From contig NZ_MTQO01000052.1 of assembly GCF_001984155.1 (NCBI RefSeq), positions 806,001-870,000 on the forward strand: a stretch of DNA of 64,000 nucleotides, given 5' to 3'. Source of the DNA: Actinosynnema sp. ALI-1.44. Lineage in GTDB: Bacteria; Actinomycetota; Actinomycetes; Mycobacteriales; Pseudonocardiaceae. Below the pieces are notes generated by a model, which worked only from the letters and a program-made list of their open reading frames with translations, searched no databases and was not told the origin of the DNA. The position numbers were made by a program, and so were the translations under genes. Of this stretch, positions 30,215-40,411 are shown one piece after another. Position 1 is the stretch's first letter. Each line of letters starts with the position of its first letter.

Positions 30215-30994
30215 GTGACCGACCTGGCCGTACTCGGTAGTCAGGACGTCGACGCTCGCGAATGGCTCGACGACGTGGAACGCGTCGAACTGCCCGCGAA
30301 GGGGAAAGCCGTACCCGCGGTCAAGGGCAGACTCGCCGGACACGAACTGATCGTGTTGCCGCGCAACAGTTCCGGCAGGCCGCGGCCGCCGCACTCGATC
30401 GACTACCGGACGAACATCGAGGCGCTGGCGGCCGCGGGCGTTACGAAGGTGCTCAGCACCGCCATGGTGGGGACGTTGCGCACTTCGTTGCCGGTGGGCA
30501 GCATGATGCTGGTCGACCAGTTCATCGACTTCACCAAGGACCGGCAGTTCACCTTCTTCGGCGACGACGAGTTCGGCTTCGCGGACATGACCGAGCCGTA
30601 CTGCCCCGCGCTGCGGGAGCAGCTGCTCGAAGCCGCCGACCGGATCGCCGTTCCGATGGCGCCGACCGGGTGCTACGTCGGTGTGCCGGGGCCGCGGTTC
30701 GAGACGCGCGCCGAGGTCAGGATGTACGGCTTGCTCGGCGGCGACGTGATCGGGCACACCGGCACCACGGACGCGATCCTCGCCAGGGAAGCCGGGATGT
30801 GCTTCGCGACGGTGGCAGGCGTGATCACGTTGGGCGCCGGGCTGTCGGACCACAGGATGAACGCCAACCACTGGCACGGATCCCGCAGGGAGCACGCCGC
30901 CAGGTTCCGCCGCATCGTCGCCGAGCTCACCGGCAAACTGGGCACCGGGCCGTCCGCGTGCGGGTGCGCGGAGTCGGCGCCGATCGAGAAGTAG
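30215..30994 (+). CDS. MTA/purine-nucleoside phosphorylase family protein, altered base site
   Basis: The 259-residue protein belongs to the PNP/MTAP family, which splits nucleosides with phosphate. Family marks are HSIDYRTNIEALAAAGVTKV, DQFIDFTKDRQ, CYVGVPGPRFETRAEVRMY and AILAREAGMCFATVAGVI. It departs from MTAP in two places: RHGRxH is replaced by PRNSSGRPRPPH, and the base-binding loop that carries Asp in MTAP (TDYD) reads VITLGAGLSD. Substrate range is thus uncertain. GTG 30215 fits the family N-terminus (VTDLAVLGSQ) and follows GAAAGGA. It is the first gene of a five-gene operon; the next starts two bases after its stop. Confidence 0.8.
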   Translation: MTDLAVLGSQDVDAREWLDDVERVELPAKGKAVPAVKGRLAGHELIVLPRNSSGRPRPPHSIDYRTNIEALAAAGVTKVLSTAMVGTLRTSLPVGSMMLVDQFIDFTKDRQFTFFGDDEFGFADMTEPYCPALREQLLEAADRIAVPMAPTGCYVGVPGPRFETRAEVRMYGLLGGDVIGHTGTTDAILAREAGMCFATVAGVITLGAGLSDHRMNANHWHGSRREHAARFRRIVAELTGKLGTGPSACGCAESAPIEK

Positions 30995-30996
30995 CC

Positions 30997-31653
30997 GTGG
31001 CACCGAAACCGCACATCGTCTGGGACTGGAACGGAACACTGGTCGGCGACAGCCGGGCGCTCATCGAATCGGTCATCGCCGCGTTCGCCATGACGGGGCT
31101 CGGCGCGGTGACAGTGCGGGACCACCAGCGGCTCTTCACCCGCCCCATCTCGGCCTTCTTCGGCCTGCTCGCGGGCCGGACGCTGAACGAGCGCGAATAC
31201 GCGCGACTGCGCGAGAAGTTCGACCAGGTCTACGACGGGAAACGAGAGCGCATAGGCCTCACGCCCGGTGCGCACGAGGCGCTGGAGACGTGGTCGAAAG
31301 CCGGTGGCACCCAGTCGATCCTGTCCATGTGCCCGCAGGACGCGCTGACCGCGCACGTGCGGCAGCACCGCGTCACCGAGTTCTTCACCAGCGTCGACGG
31401 GTTTCCGGGAACAGGGCCGGACACCAAGGCCTGGCACCTGCGCAATCACCTGACCGGCCTCGATCCGCGCACCACCGTGCTGATCGGGGACACCACCGAC
31501 GACGTGCTCGCCGCCCGCGATGCCGGGATCACGTGCGTGGTCTACCACCAGGGCCCGGATTCGCTGCAGTCCATCGACCATTTCGACGGCCTCGACGCGC
31601 ACGTGGTGCCGACGCTGTCCGACGCGATCGCCCGAGTCGCACACATCCGTTAG
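30997..31653 (+). CDS. HAD-superfamily hydrolase
   Basis: The 218-residue HAD protein has motif I VWDWNGTLVGDS (nucleophile Asp10), a C1 helical cap, and motif III/IV GDTTDDVLAARDAGI. The usual DxD is DWN here, a variant common to one branch of Gph-like HAD phosphatases. It probably removes phosphate from a small molecule such as a nucleoside monophosphate. GTG 30997 lies two bases after the phosphorylase stop, and the next gene is 16 bases on. In this operon it would link the ITPA-like pyrophosphatase (making NMP) to the nucleoside-cleaving enzymes. Confidence 0.82.
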   Translation: MAPKPHIVWDWNGTLVGDSRALIESVIAAFAMTGLGAVTVRDHQRLFTRPISAFFGLLAGRTLNEREYARLREKFDQVYDGKRERIGLTPGAHEALETWSKAGGTQSILSMCPQDALTAHVRQHRVTEFFTSVDGFPGTGPDTKAWHLRNHLTGLDPRTTVLIGDTTDDVLAARDAGITCVVYHQGPDSLQSIDHFDGLDAHVVPTLSDAIARVAHIR

Positions 31654-31669
31654 ACGCCAGGGGGACCCG

Positions 31670-32863
31670 ATGATCGAGCCGGTGGCAGCAAGACTGCCGG
31701 TCGCGCAGATCCAGGCGGCGGTCAGCCGGACGGCGATGCGCGCGGACCACAGCGTCGCACCGTTGTCGGCGGTGTTCTACCTGCAGGAACGGCACGCCTT
31801 ACTGGAAACGGCTGTCGAGGAGGACAACCGCACGGTCATCGAGTCCGCCTTGGTCGACCTCTACGCCGCGAGCGCGTGGATCGCGGACGGATACGGTGTC
31901 GTGCTGAAGAAGGCGTACCAGGGCCTCGGGCACAGCGCGTCCTTGGACAAGGTCATCGAGGAGCGGCGCGGCCATGTCCGCGGCGGCTGCGAGATGGCCA
32001 CCCCGCGGGCGTTGCTGACCGAGGTGGTCCGCAACATCGGTCTGTACGAGATCGGCTACGACACGGTGAACGCCCAGTCGCTGCGGCCGTTGCACCAGCT
32101 CATCCCCGAGTACCACATCGCCTTGCTGGACATCGCCATCACGCTGGACCTGCAGGTGTTCGACCGGCTGCGGTCGGCGTTCACGTCCGAGCCGGTCGGC
32201 CAGCTCGCGGCGACGTTCCACAACCCGATGTACGCCCAGTCGGCCAGGCGGTTCGAGCCGGTCGTCAACCACACGTACTGTCCATTCGCGACGGTCGCAC
32301 GGCTGTGGGGAGCGCCCGACCACGACAGCTCCTTGACGGTCGCCGACAACGTCAGGGCGGCGCTGGACGGCGTACTTCGGTTCACGAGGGCGGCGCAGCG
32401 CGAGGTTCTCGACGGGTTCGTCTTCGCGTTCCCGTCGGACCAGTTCGGCGGCACCTTGGCGCGGTTGGGCCGGTTGCTGCGGACGGTGCTCGGCACGCTG
32501 ATGGCGAGCGACCCACGCGAACCCCGGGTGCTGAACCGCGGCGACGTGGTGCGCGAAGGCTGGCGGTTCTCGTTCGACGGCGAGGACTACTTCGTCCCGG
32601 TCTTCGCGCCGCTGTACGGGCAGGACCACAGCCGGTACACCTACGGCGTCGACGACACCGTGTTCATCCTGCTGCAACCCGACAGTTCGTTCCACGCACG
32701 GCTCGGCCGCGATTCCGGACAGATCCGCAAACAGATCCGGCAGCGGTTCAGCGACGGCCTGCAGTCGTACTCCGGAACAGGCGAACTGGAGGCTCATCGA
32801 TTCCTTCCCGCCCTCGGTGACGGAACACCGGCGCCCGCCTGGTACGACGCCGCTATCCTGTGA
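31670..32863 (+). CDS. Two-domain protein of unknown function, C-terminus possibly YqcI/YcgG-like
   Basis: The 397-residue protein starts at ATG 31670 after GGGGGA. Residues ~10-190 are helical (DNRTVIESALVDLYAASAWIA, SLRPLHQLIPEYHIALLDIA) and match nothing I know. Residues ~205-397 contain HTYCPFATVARLWG, GWRFSFDGEDYFVPVFAPLY, DDTVFILLQPDSSFH and QIRKQIRQRFSDGLQSYSG. This order resembles the YqcI/YcgG family, which includes heme-dependent N-oxygenases such as DcsA and GntA, but the match is weak by eye. It sits mid-operon among nucleotide-cleaving enzymes and may act on their product or sense it. Confidence 0.5.
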   Translation: MIEPVAARLPVAQIQAAVSRTAMRADHSVAPLSAVFYLQERHALLETAVEEDNRTVIESALVDLYAASAWIADGYGVVLKKAYQGLGHSASLDKVIEERRGHVRGGCEMATPRALLTEVVRNIGLYEIGYDTVNAQSLRPLHQLIPEYHIALLDIAITLDLQVFDRLRSAFTSEPVGQLAATFHNPMYAQSARRFEPVVNHTYCPFATVARLWGAPDHDSSLTVADNVRAALDGVLRFTRAAQREVLDGFVFAFPSDQFGGTLARLGRLLRTVLGTLMASDPREPRVLNRGDVVREGWRFSFDGEDYFVPVFAPLYGQDHSRYTYGVDDTVFILLQPDSSFHARLGRDSGQIRKQIRQRFSDGLQSYSGTGELEAHRFLPALGDGTPAPAWYDAAIL

Positions 32864-32897
32864 GGAAATCCCTGGAACGAAAGAAGTCGTCCTTTCC

Positions 32898-33449
32898 ATG
32901 CACCCGATCCGGTTCGCCAGTGGAAACGCCATCAAACTCGAAGAAGCGCGGCACGTCTTCCCCGATGTCGAACAACTCCGAATCGACGTCCCGGAAATCC
33001 AGGCGACCGAACCGGCGATCGTGGTGGCGCACAAGCTCGACGCCATCGCGAGCCTGGGCGTGACCGGCACGGTCGTCGTCGAGGACACGGGCCTGCACAT
33101 CGAGGCGTGGGCGGGACTGCCCGGCGCGCTGGTCAAGTGGTTCGTCGAGGAGATGGGCACAGCACGGCTGGCTTCGGCCGCGTTGGCACCCACGGGAAGC
33201 TCCACGGCCGAGGCGGTCAGCGCTGTCGGCGTGCTCCACCGGGGTGAGACGGCTGTCTGGGAAGGGCGGCTCAAGGGGACGATTGTGGCCCCGCGCGGCG
33301 ATCTCGGCGGCTGGACACCGATCTTCGAGGTGGACGGATCGGACAAGACGTTGGCGGAGTTGACGTTCACCGAACGGATGGCCGTGACGATGCGCCGTGG
33401 CCCGTTCGAGTCGGCCAAGGCCTGGCTGGCGGACCGCGGCACGGAGTGA
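32898..33449 (+). CDS. ITPA/Ham1-like non-canonical NTP pyrophosphatase
   Basis: The 183-residue enzyme would hydrolyse NTP to NMP and pyrophosphate, favouring inosine or xanthosine forms. Motifs are FASGNAIKLEEARHVF at the N-terminus, VVVEDTGLHIEAWAGLPGAL, and GTIVAPRGDLGGWTPIFEVD. The phrase GLPGALVKWF and the short size are closer to eukaryotic ITPA than to the housekeeping bacterial RdgB, so this is likely a second, specialised copy. ATG 32898 is the family start; an upstream in-frame ATG would add 27 unrelated residues. It is the fourth gene of the operon, 34 bases after the unknown two-domain gene. Confidence 0.85.
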   Translation: MHPIRFASGNAIKLEEARHVFPDVEQLRIDVPEIQATEPAIVVAHKLDAIASLGVTGTVVVEDTGLHIEAWAGLPGALVKWFVEEMGTARLASAALAPTGSSTAEAVSAVGVLHRGETAVWEGRLKGTIVAPRGDLGGWTPIFEVDGSDKTLAELTFTERMAVTMRRGPFESAKAWLADRGTE

Positions 33450-33461
33450 CTGGAGACCCTG

Positions 33462-34400
33462 ATGTCGTCAACCGGTGTTCCGTTGATCATCGACACAGAC
33501 CCTGGAATCGACGACGCGTTCGCGCTCGCCATGGTGGCGCGGAGCCCCGAGGTCGACCTGCGGGCCGTGACCACGGTGTTCGGCAACGTGCCGATCGAGC
33601 GGACCACCCGCAACGCCTTGCGGCTGCTGGCGTTGTGCGGCGTCGACCACGTTCCGGTGAGCCGTGGGGCGGCGCGGCCGTTGGTCCACGAGCAGCCGCA
33701 CGACGCCACGCACGCGCACGGCGGCGACGGGTTGGGCGGTGTGGCCGACACGTTGCCTGGCCCACGGCGGGTTGTGGAGGCCGAACCCGCGGTGGAGACC
33801 ATGGCGCGGATCCTGGATTCCGCCGAGCGCCCGGTCACGATCGCGGCGATCGGGCCGCTGACCAATGTCGCACTGACCCTGGCGGTGTACCCGGAACTGG
33901 CCGGGCGGATCGGACGGCTGGTCGTCATGGGTGGCGCGCTGGCGTGCGGCAACATCACCGCTGCCGCGGAGTTCAACGTGTGGTCCGATCCGGAGGCCGC
34001 GCGCCGGGTGCTCGCCGGTTCCGGCGTCCCGACCACCTTGGTGCCGTTGGACCTCACGCACCGGTCGTGGGTGGATTCGGCGTGGCTCGACCGACTCGGT
34101 GCCTCGGGCCGGACCGGCGCCGCGTTGACGGCGATGGCACGCCCCTACCGTGCCCACTACCGGGATCTGCTGGGCAAGGACGTCCTCGTGTTGCACGACG
34201 CCATCGCGCTCGCCGAGGTGATCTGGCCGGGCGTCCTGGACTGCCGTCCGACGCCGGTGGACGTCGAATGCGGGCTCGGGCCGAGACGCGGCGCACTGGC
34301 AGTCCGCTCCCCCGGCGACAACCAGGTGCTGATCGCGGTCGAAGCCGCACTGGACGACCTGCGCGAACGAATGCTGGCCCGGCTGGTCGAAAACCCGTGA
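33462..34400 (+). CDS. Inosine-uridine-type nucleoside hydrolase
   Basis: The 312-residue hydrolase cleaves N-glycosidic bonds of ribonucleosides with water. The calcium-binding motif DTDPGIDDA (Asp11, Asp13, Asp17, Asp18) is intact. Other family marks are TTVFGNVPIERTTRNALRLL, IAAIGPLTNVAL, VVMGGAL and AEFNVWSDPEAARRVL. No signal peptide is present, so it acts in the cytoplasm. ATG 33462 is 12 bases after the ITPA-like stop. It is the last gene of the operon, which therefore contains two different nucleoside-cleaving chemistries (phosphorolysis and hydrolysis). Confidence 0.93.
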   Translation: MSSTGVPLIIDTDPGIDDAFALAMVARSPEVDLRAVTTVFGNVPIERTTRNALRLLALCGVDHVPVSRGAARPLVHEQPHDATHAHGGDGLGGVADTLPGPRRVVEAEPAVETMARILDSAERPVTIAAIGPLTNVALTLAVYPELAGRIGRLVVMGGALACGNITAAAEFNVWSDPEAARRVLAGSGVPTTLVPLDLTHRSWVDSAWLDRLGASGRTGAALTAMARPYRAHYRDLLGKDVLVLHDAIALAEVIWPGVLDCRPTPVDVECGLGPRRGALAVRSPGDNQVLIAVEAALDDLRERMLARLVENP

Positions 34401-34446
34401 CCCGGGGTTCGGGAACGGTCCCCGACGGGCACCGCACACTGATCGC

Positions 34447-34857
34447 ATGACTGAGCCTGTGCAGCGCCCGAAGCGCCCCGGCGTGCTGATCGGGGCCCTG
34501 ATCGTGCTGCCACTGGCGGCTCTGCTGTTCAGCATGACCGCGACGAACCTCGGCGGCCCGGGGAGTTCGACCACGACCCCGCCGTCGGCGGCCCTGCTGT
34601 TCGCCCTGCTGGCGATCCGCTTCAGCTGGGCCCGTGCGGTCTCGACGGTCTTCCTCGCCCTCTCGGCCTTCCAGTGGCTGCCGGGTGCGATCGAGCACGT
34701 GGGCGACAGCCGGACAGGGCAGGAAGCGATCTACGTCCTGATCGGGGCAGTCCTCTTCGTGGTTGGTGCCGTCATGGTGTACGCACCTCAGTCGAATGAC
34801 TACTACGGCTCGGTCGCCCGCTGGCGGCACGCCCGCAAACACCAGCAGCCGACCTGA
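34447..34857 (+). CDS. Small membrane protein of unknown function
   Basis: The 136-residue protein has about four membrane segments (GVLIGALIVLPLAALLFSM, SAALLFALLAIRFSWARAV, TVFLALSAFQWLPGAI, IYVLIGAVLFVVGAVMVY) and a basic tail RWRHARKHQQPT. No family is recognised. It begins 46 bases after the nucleoside hydrolase on the same strand, so it may share the transcript, but nothing ties it to nucleotide metabolism. Confidence 0.65.
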   Translation: MTEPVQRPKRPGVLIGALIVLPLAALLFSMTATNLGGPGSSTTTPPSAALLFALLAIRFSWARAVSTVFLALSAFQWLPGAIEHVGDSRTGQEAIYVLIGAVLFVVGAVMVYAPQSNDYYGSVARWRHARKHQQPT

Positions 34858-34954
34858 GCGCAGACAGCCCCGGAGCACGTGCCCCGGAGTCTCCGGTGCT
34901 TTGCGAGTTGCCCGTTGGGTTTGTGCACGGTGACAATCACGGCGACAATGCGGT

Positions 34955-36160
34955 ATGGACACCGATCCGGCCGACCAGGCGGTGGCACCGGGCGTGCCAC
35001 CAGCCGTGGCCGCGGTGCTGTCGCGGGTCGACGAGATCGCCGCGGCGATGGTCGCCCGTGCCATCCAGGAGATCCCTGCCTACCGCCTGCTCCCGGCCAG
35101 CGTGCTAGACAGCGATCTGCTCGCGAACACCCGCGCCATCGTCGAACTGTTCCTGACCGCGGTGGCCGAGGGCCGGGCGCCGACCGAACGGGAACTGGCG
35201 CTGCCCATCGCGTGGGGCGCGGAACGCGCGCGGGACGGTCTCCCGCTGGACGCCGTGCTCAAGGTGTATCCGATCAGTGCGCAGGAGGCATGGCGCCTTG
35301 CGCGAACTGTGGCCGACGAAGCCGCGCTGAACGCGCTCGCCGAGCACGTCCTCGAATTCCTCGCCGTGGTAATGCCTCAGGTCGCGCAGGCGTATCTGCG
35401 GGAACGGGAGGACATCGACTGGGAGGAGCGCGAGCACCGCCAGAACCTGGCCGGGAACCTCCTCGCCGGACGGCCCGCGCACCGCGCCGCGCAGCGGTCC
35501 GGTCGCACCCTGGCCGAACGCTACGACGTGGTGGCGTTCCACATCCGCGCCGACTCCGCCAGCACCCGGGTGACCACCACCCTGTTCCGCGCGATCCAGG
35601 CCGAACTGGACACCGAGCCCGGCGTCCTGGTGACCTTCGAGGGTGACGGCGGCGTCCTGCTGGTCCCGGCCCGGTCCGGGGCGGAAACACGGTCTCGTGT
35701 CGCACAGCTGCTTGCCCGGATGGACAAGGCGGCGGGCAACCCGTGCCTGGCGGGAGCCGCCGCGGCGGCCACGCACGCCGACATCCCCGCCGCGCACGAC
35801 CAAGCCACCGAGGTGCTGACCCTGGCCGAACGGCTGGACTGCCCGCCCGGCCCGTACTGGCTGGCCGACCTGGCCATCGAGTACCAGCTGGCCAGACCGG
35901 GAGCGGCCCGCACGGCCCTGGCCGAGGTGCTGAGTCCGTTGGCCGGCCACGAGCACCTGCTTGAGGCACTGCGGGTGTTCATCTCCACCGGGTACAGCCG
36001 GTCCGACGCCGCGGCGGCGCTGAACCTCCACCGCAACACGCTGACGTACCGGCTGGACCGTGTCCGCGCCCTCACCGGCTACGACGCGACCCAGCCCGCG
36101 GACGCCCGCCGCCTCGCGGCCGCGCTGACCGCACACGACGTCATCGCCAGGGAAACCTAG
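34955..36160 (+). CDS. PucR/CdaR-type transcriptional regulator
   Basis: The 401-residue regulator has an N-terminal helical region (MVARAIQEIPAYRLLPAS), a central GGDEF-like fold region (YDVVAFHIRADSASTRVTTT, VLVTFEGDGGVLLVP) and a C-terminal PucR helix-turn-helix (FISTGYSRSDAAAALNLHRN, TLTYRLDRVRALTGYD). PucR-family proteins control purine, carbon or secondary metabolism. ATG 34955 gives the complete N-terminus. It overlaps the acyl-CoA ligase gene tail-to-tail by four bases. PucR was first described in purine catabolism, which makes its closeness to the nucleotide operon suggestive but not conclusive. Confidence 0.88.
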   Translation: MDTDPADQAVAPGVPPAVAAVLSRVDEIAAAMVARAIQEIPAYRLLPASVLDSDLLANTRAIVELFLTAVAEGRAPTERELALPIAWGAERARDGLPLDAVLKVYPISAQEAWRLARTVADEAALNALAEHVLEFLAVVMPQVAQAYLREREDIDWEEREHRQNLAGNLLAGRPAHRAAQRSGRTLAERYDVVAFHIRADSASTRVTTTLFRAIQAELDTEPGVLVTFEGDGGVLLVPARSGAETRSRVAQLLARMDKAAGNPCLAGAAAAATHADIPAAHDQATEVLTLAERLDCPPGPYWLADLAIEYQLARPGAARTALAEVLSPLAGHEHLLEALRVFISTGYSRSDAAAALNLHRNTLTYRLDRVRALTGYDATQPADARRLAAALTAHDVIARET

Positions 36161-37931
36161 GCGTAGAAGGCGTCCAGTGTGGTGCGGTTGTTGGCTTCGA
36201 CGACCTTGCGCCGGACCTTCATGCTGGGCGTCAGTTCGCCGGACTCCACGGTGAAGTCCCGGTCGAGCACGGCGAACTTCTTGATCGTCTCCCAGCGGTT
36301 CAGCCCGGCGTTCAGCTTGTCCACATAGGATTTCACGAGCTCGGCGACCGGTTCCGAGCCGAGGACCTCGTGGTCGGCGAGGCCCCTCTGCCTCGCCCAG
36401 GCAGCGATGGCGTCGGCGTCCAGTGTGACCAGTGCGGTGCAGTAGTTGCGGCCGTCGCCGTGCACGAAGAACTGGCTGGCGTACGGGCAGATCGCGACGA
36501 ACCGGCTCTCGATCGCCGACGGCGCGATGTACTTTCCGCCGGAGGTCTTGAACAGGTCCTTCTTGCGGCCGGTGATCCGGATCAGCCCGTCGGGGTCCCT
36601 GGCACCGATGTCCCCCGTGTGCAGCCAGCCGCCAGCGTCGACGGCGCCCGCGGTGTCCTGGTCCAGGTTGTGGTAACCGGCCATCACGCCGGGGCTCGCG
36701 ACCAGGATCTCGCCGTCGTCGGCGATCCGCAGTTCGGTACCGGGCAGCGGCGGGCCGACCGTGCCGAACCGGAAGCGGTCGGGGCGGTTGATGGTCGCCG
36801 CGGCGGTGGTCTCGGTGAGGCCGTACCCCTCCAGGATCAGCACTCCGGCCGCGTGGAACCACTCGGCGATGTCGGTGTTCAGCGCGGCGGACCCGGAGAC
36901 GAGGAACCGGATCCGGCCGCCGAAGTGGTCGCGGATCCTGGCCAGCACCAGCCGGTCGGCGATCCGGTGCCGCACCGACAGCCACGGCCCGGGTGCGCCG
37001 CCGTCCCGCCGAACGCGGGACACGGCCGTGCCGACGGCGAAAGCCCAGTCGAAAAGGCGTTTCCGCAGGCCGCCGCCGTGCTCCACGGTGGTGATGATCC
37101 GGGCGTGCGCCTTCTCGAAAATCCTCGGTGCCGCGGCCATCCAGGTCGGGCGGACGGCCGCGAGGTTGTCGAGGATGCGCTCGACACCGCCGTCGACGGC
37201 CGTGGGGAACCCGACCGACAGCTGTAACGACAGCAGCACCTTGCCGAACGCGTGTGCCATCGGCAGCCAGAGGAACTGGAGGTCGTCGATGGTGAGAAAC
37301 CCCTGGGACGCCACCGCTTCGGCTTGGTAGGCCCAGCCGGAATGGCGCAGCCGGACGCCCTTGGGGACGCCGGTCGTGCCGGACGTGTAGATGATCGTCG
37401 CCAACCGGTCCGCGGTGGTGGCCCCGACCCTGTCGTCGACGGCCCCGGGCTTCAGCTCAAGCAGGTCGTCACCAAGCCGTCCCAGTTCGGCCAGATCGAG
37501 GACCCAGTCGTCGTCAGGGGCCGTTCCGTCGAGCAGGACGACGGTGCGCACCTGGGGGATCGTGTCGCGGTGTTCGCGCAGTTTGGCCACCTGCCCGGCG
37601 TCCTCGGCGAAAACCACCTGGCTGTCGGAGTCGGCCAGGATGTACGCCACGCCGTCGCCGTTCGTGGTCGGGTACACCGTTGTGGTCGCCGCGCCCGCGC
37701 ACATGATCGCGAGATCCGCCGCGATCCACTCGTACCGGGTGCCTGAGACGATCGCGACCCGCTGTTCGGCCTGGACTCCCAACGCGATCAGCCCGGCCGC
37801 CAGCCTGCGCACGTCGTGCTCGGTCTGCGCCCAGGTCAGCGATCGCCAGCCGGTGCCGTCGCGGTGGCGGAACGCTTCGCGGTCCGGTGTGCGCGCGGTC
37901 CGGTCGAGGAACATCCGGCCCACCGACACGG

Positions 37932-37935
<4 letters not shown>
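36157..37935 (-). CDS. Long-chain acyl-CoA ligase (AMP-forming)
   Basis: The 592-residue ANL-superfamily enzyme activates a fatty acid as acyl-AMP and transfers it to CoA. Motifs are the P-loop TIIYTSGTTGVPKG, LEGYGLTETTAAATINRP, WLHTGDIGARDPDGL and RITGRKKDLFKTSGGKYIAP, the long-chain (FadD15-like) pattern. ATG 37935 is chosen for AGGAAC eight bases upstream and the family start MTVSVGRMFLDRTARTPDRE. It overlaps by ATGA a 34-codon frame for a membrane peptide, so the two are probably co-translated. The acyl chain preference is not readable from sequence. Confidence 0.92.
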
Positions 37936-39389
<1,454 letters not shown>

Positions 39390-39443
39390 GGCTCTAAGGC
39401 GACGCCGGGCGCGGCCCGATTGACGGCCCGGTTGACGACACGG

Positions 39444-40349
39444 TCACCCGTCGGGCAGATCGGGCAGCTCCCGGGGGAACGGGAACCCGTAGAACCTGAG
39501 CGCGAGTTCGCGAGTGTCTGGCTCGGGCTTGTTGTGCAGCAGGCAGTACCGGGTGAGCAACTCGTCGTACTCGGCCGTGAACCGGGCCAGGTCAGCCTCG
39601 GACAGGTGGAGGACCGCGCGGCTGCCCGTGGCCCACGCCCCGAACTCGGTGCGGTTGCGGACCGCCCACGTCAGCAGCCGCAGCTCGTTCTGGTACTTCT
39701 GCTCCAGGTACGCGGCCATCTGGTCGTCGGTCTCGGCGGGATCAGGCTGCAAGAGGTTCAGCGGTGTCGTACGCCAGCGGCCGTCCCTGCCCTGGCGGGC
39801 GTGCCCGGCCTGGGCGAGTGCGGTCAGCTTCGCGGCCACGTCGTCACCCGGCATGCCCAGCACGGTCGCAAGGGTGTCGGCGCTGGTGGGGCCGTTGTCG
39901 CTGAGGGCACGGGACAGCTCCCGGTACGAACCAGCGTTGTTCATCTCGACGTCCCGCGCGGTCAGCCTGCGCGACGGCATGCCCCCGTTGAGCAGGACCT
40001 TGGCCTGCCACAGCAGAACCACCGCCATCGGCACCTCGGCGCACACCGCCATCACCACGCTCGACCACCGGTCGTGGCTGGACCAGTCGAACACCACGTC
40101 GAACCACGCGTCGCACAACAGCATCGCGGCGGTGGCGGCCAGCACCGGCACGGCGGCCCGCCGCCTGCGCAGGCCCAGCCAGAGGGCCACGGCGAAGCAG
40201 CACAGCAGTGCGATGTCGAACCCGACCCAGGCCAGCCGCCACTCACCGACCCGGTGGTGGTCGGGCAGCACACCGGCCAGGTAGATCGTCCACGGCACCA
40301 GGCACACGGCGGCCGCGCCAACGATCAGCAACAGGAGGCGTCGGGGCAC
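39444..40349 (-). CDS. Membrane protein with a C-terminal helical domain, unknown function
   Basis: The 301-residue protein starts at GTG 40349 (PRRLLLLIVGAAAVCLVPWT). Four membrane segments fill the first ~125 residues (LVPWTIYLAGVLP, FDIALLCCFAVALWLGL, AVPVLAATAAMLLCDAWFDV, VCAEVPMAVVLLW). From ~140 on it is soluble: SYRELSRALSDNGPTSADTL suggests a winged-helix-like fold, followed by a charged helical part. The frame is open much further upstream, overlapping the epoxide hydrolase, but that part is not protein-like. No family is recognised. Confidence 0.6.
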   Translation of the reverse strand: MPRRLLLLIVGAAAVCLVPWTIYLAGVLPDHHRVGEWRLAWVGFDIALLCCFAVALWLGLRRRRAAVPVLAATAAMLLCDAWFDVVFDWSSHDRWSSVVMAVCAEVPMAVVLLWQAKVLLNGGMPSRRLTARDVEMNNAGSYRELSRALSDNGPTSADTLATVLGMPGDDVAAKLTALAQAGHARQGRDGRWRTTPLNLLQPDPAETDDQMAAYLEQKYQNELRLLTWAVRNRTEFGAWATGSRAVLHLSEADLARFTAEYDELLTRYCLLHNKPEPDTRELALRFYGFPFPRELPDLPDG

Positions 40350-40411
40350 ACCACCACGGTAGGCGCGTGAGCCGCACCTGAGCCATGCGGGTTTTCCCTG
40401 ACCGGGTCGGG

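Noticed and set aside
32817-32897. Upstream start for the ITPA-like gene
   Set aside because: The extra 27 residues overlap the end of the previous gene and precede the conserved family N-terminus; ATG 32898 is preferred.
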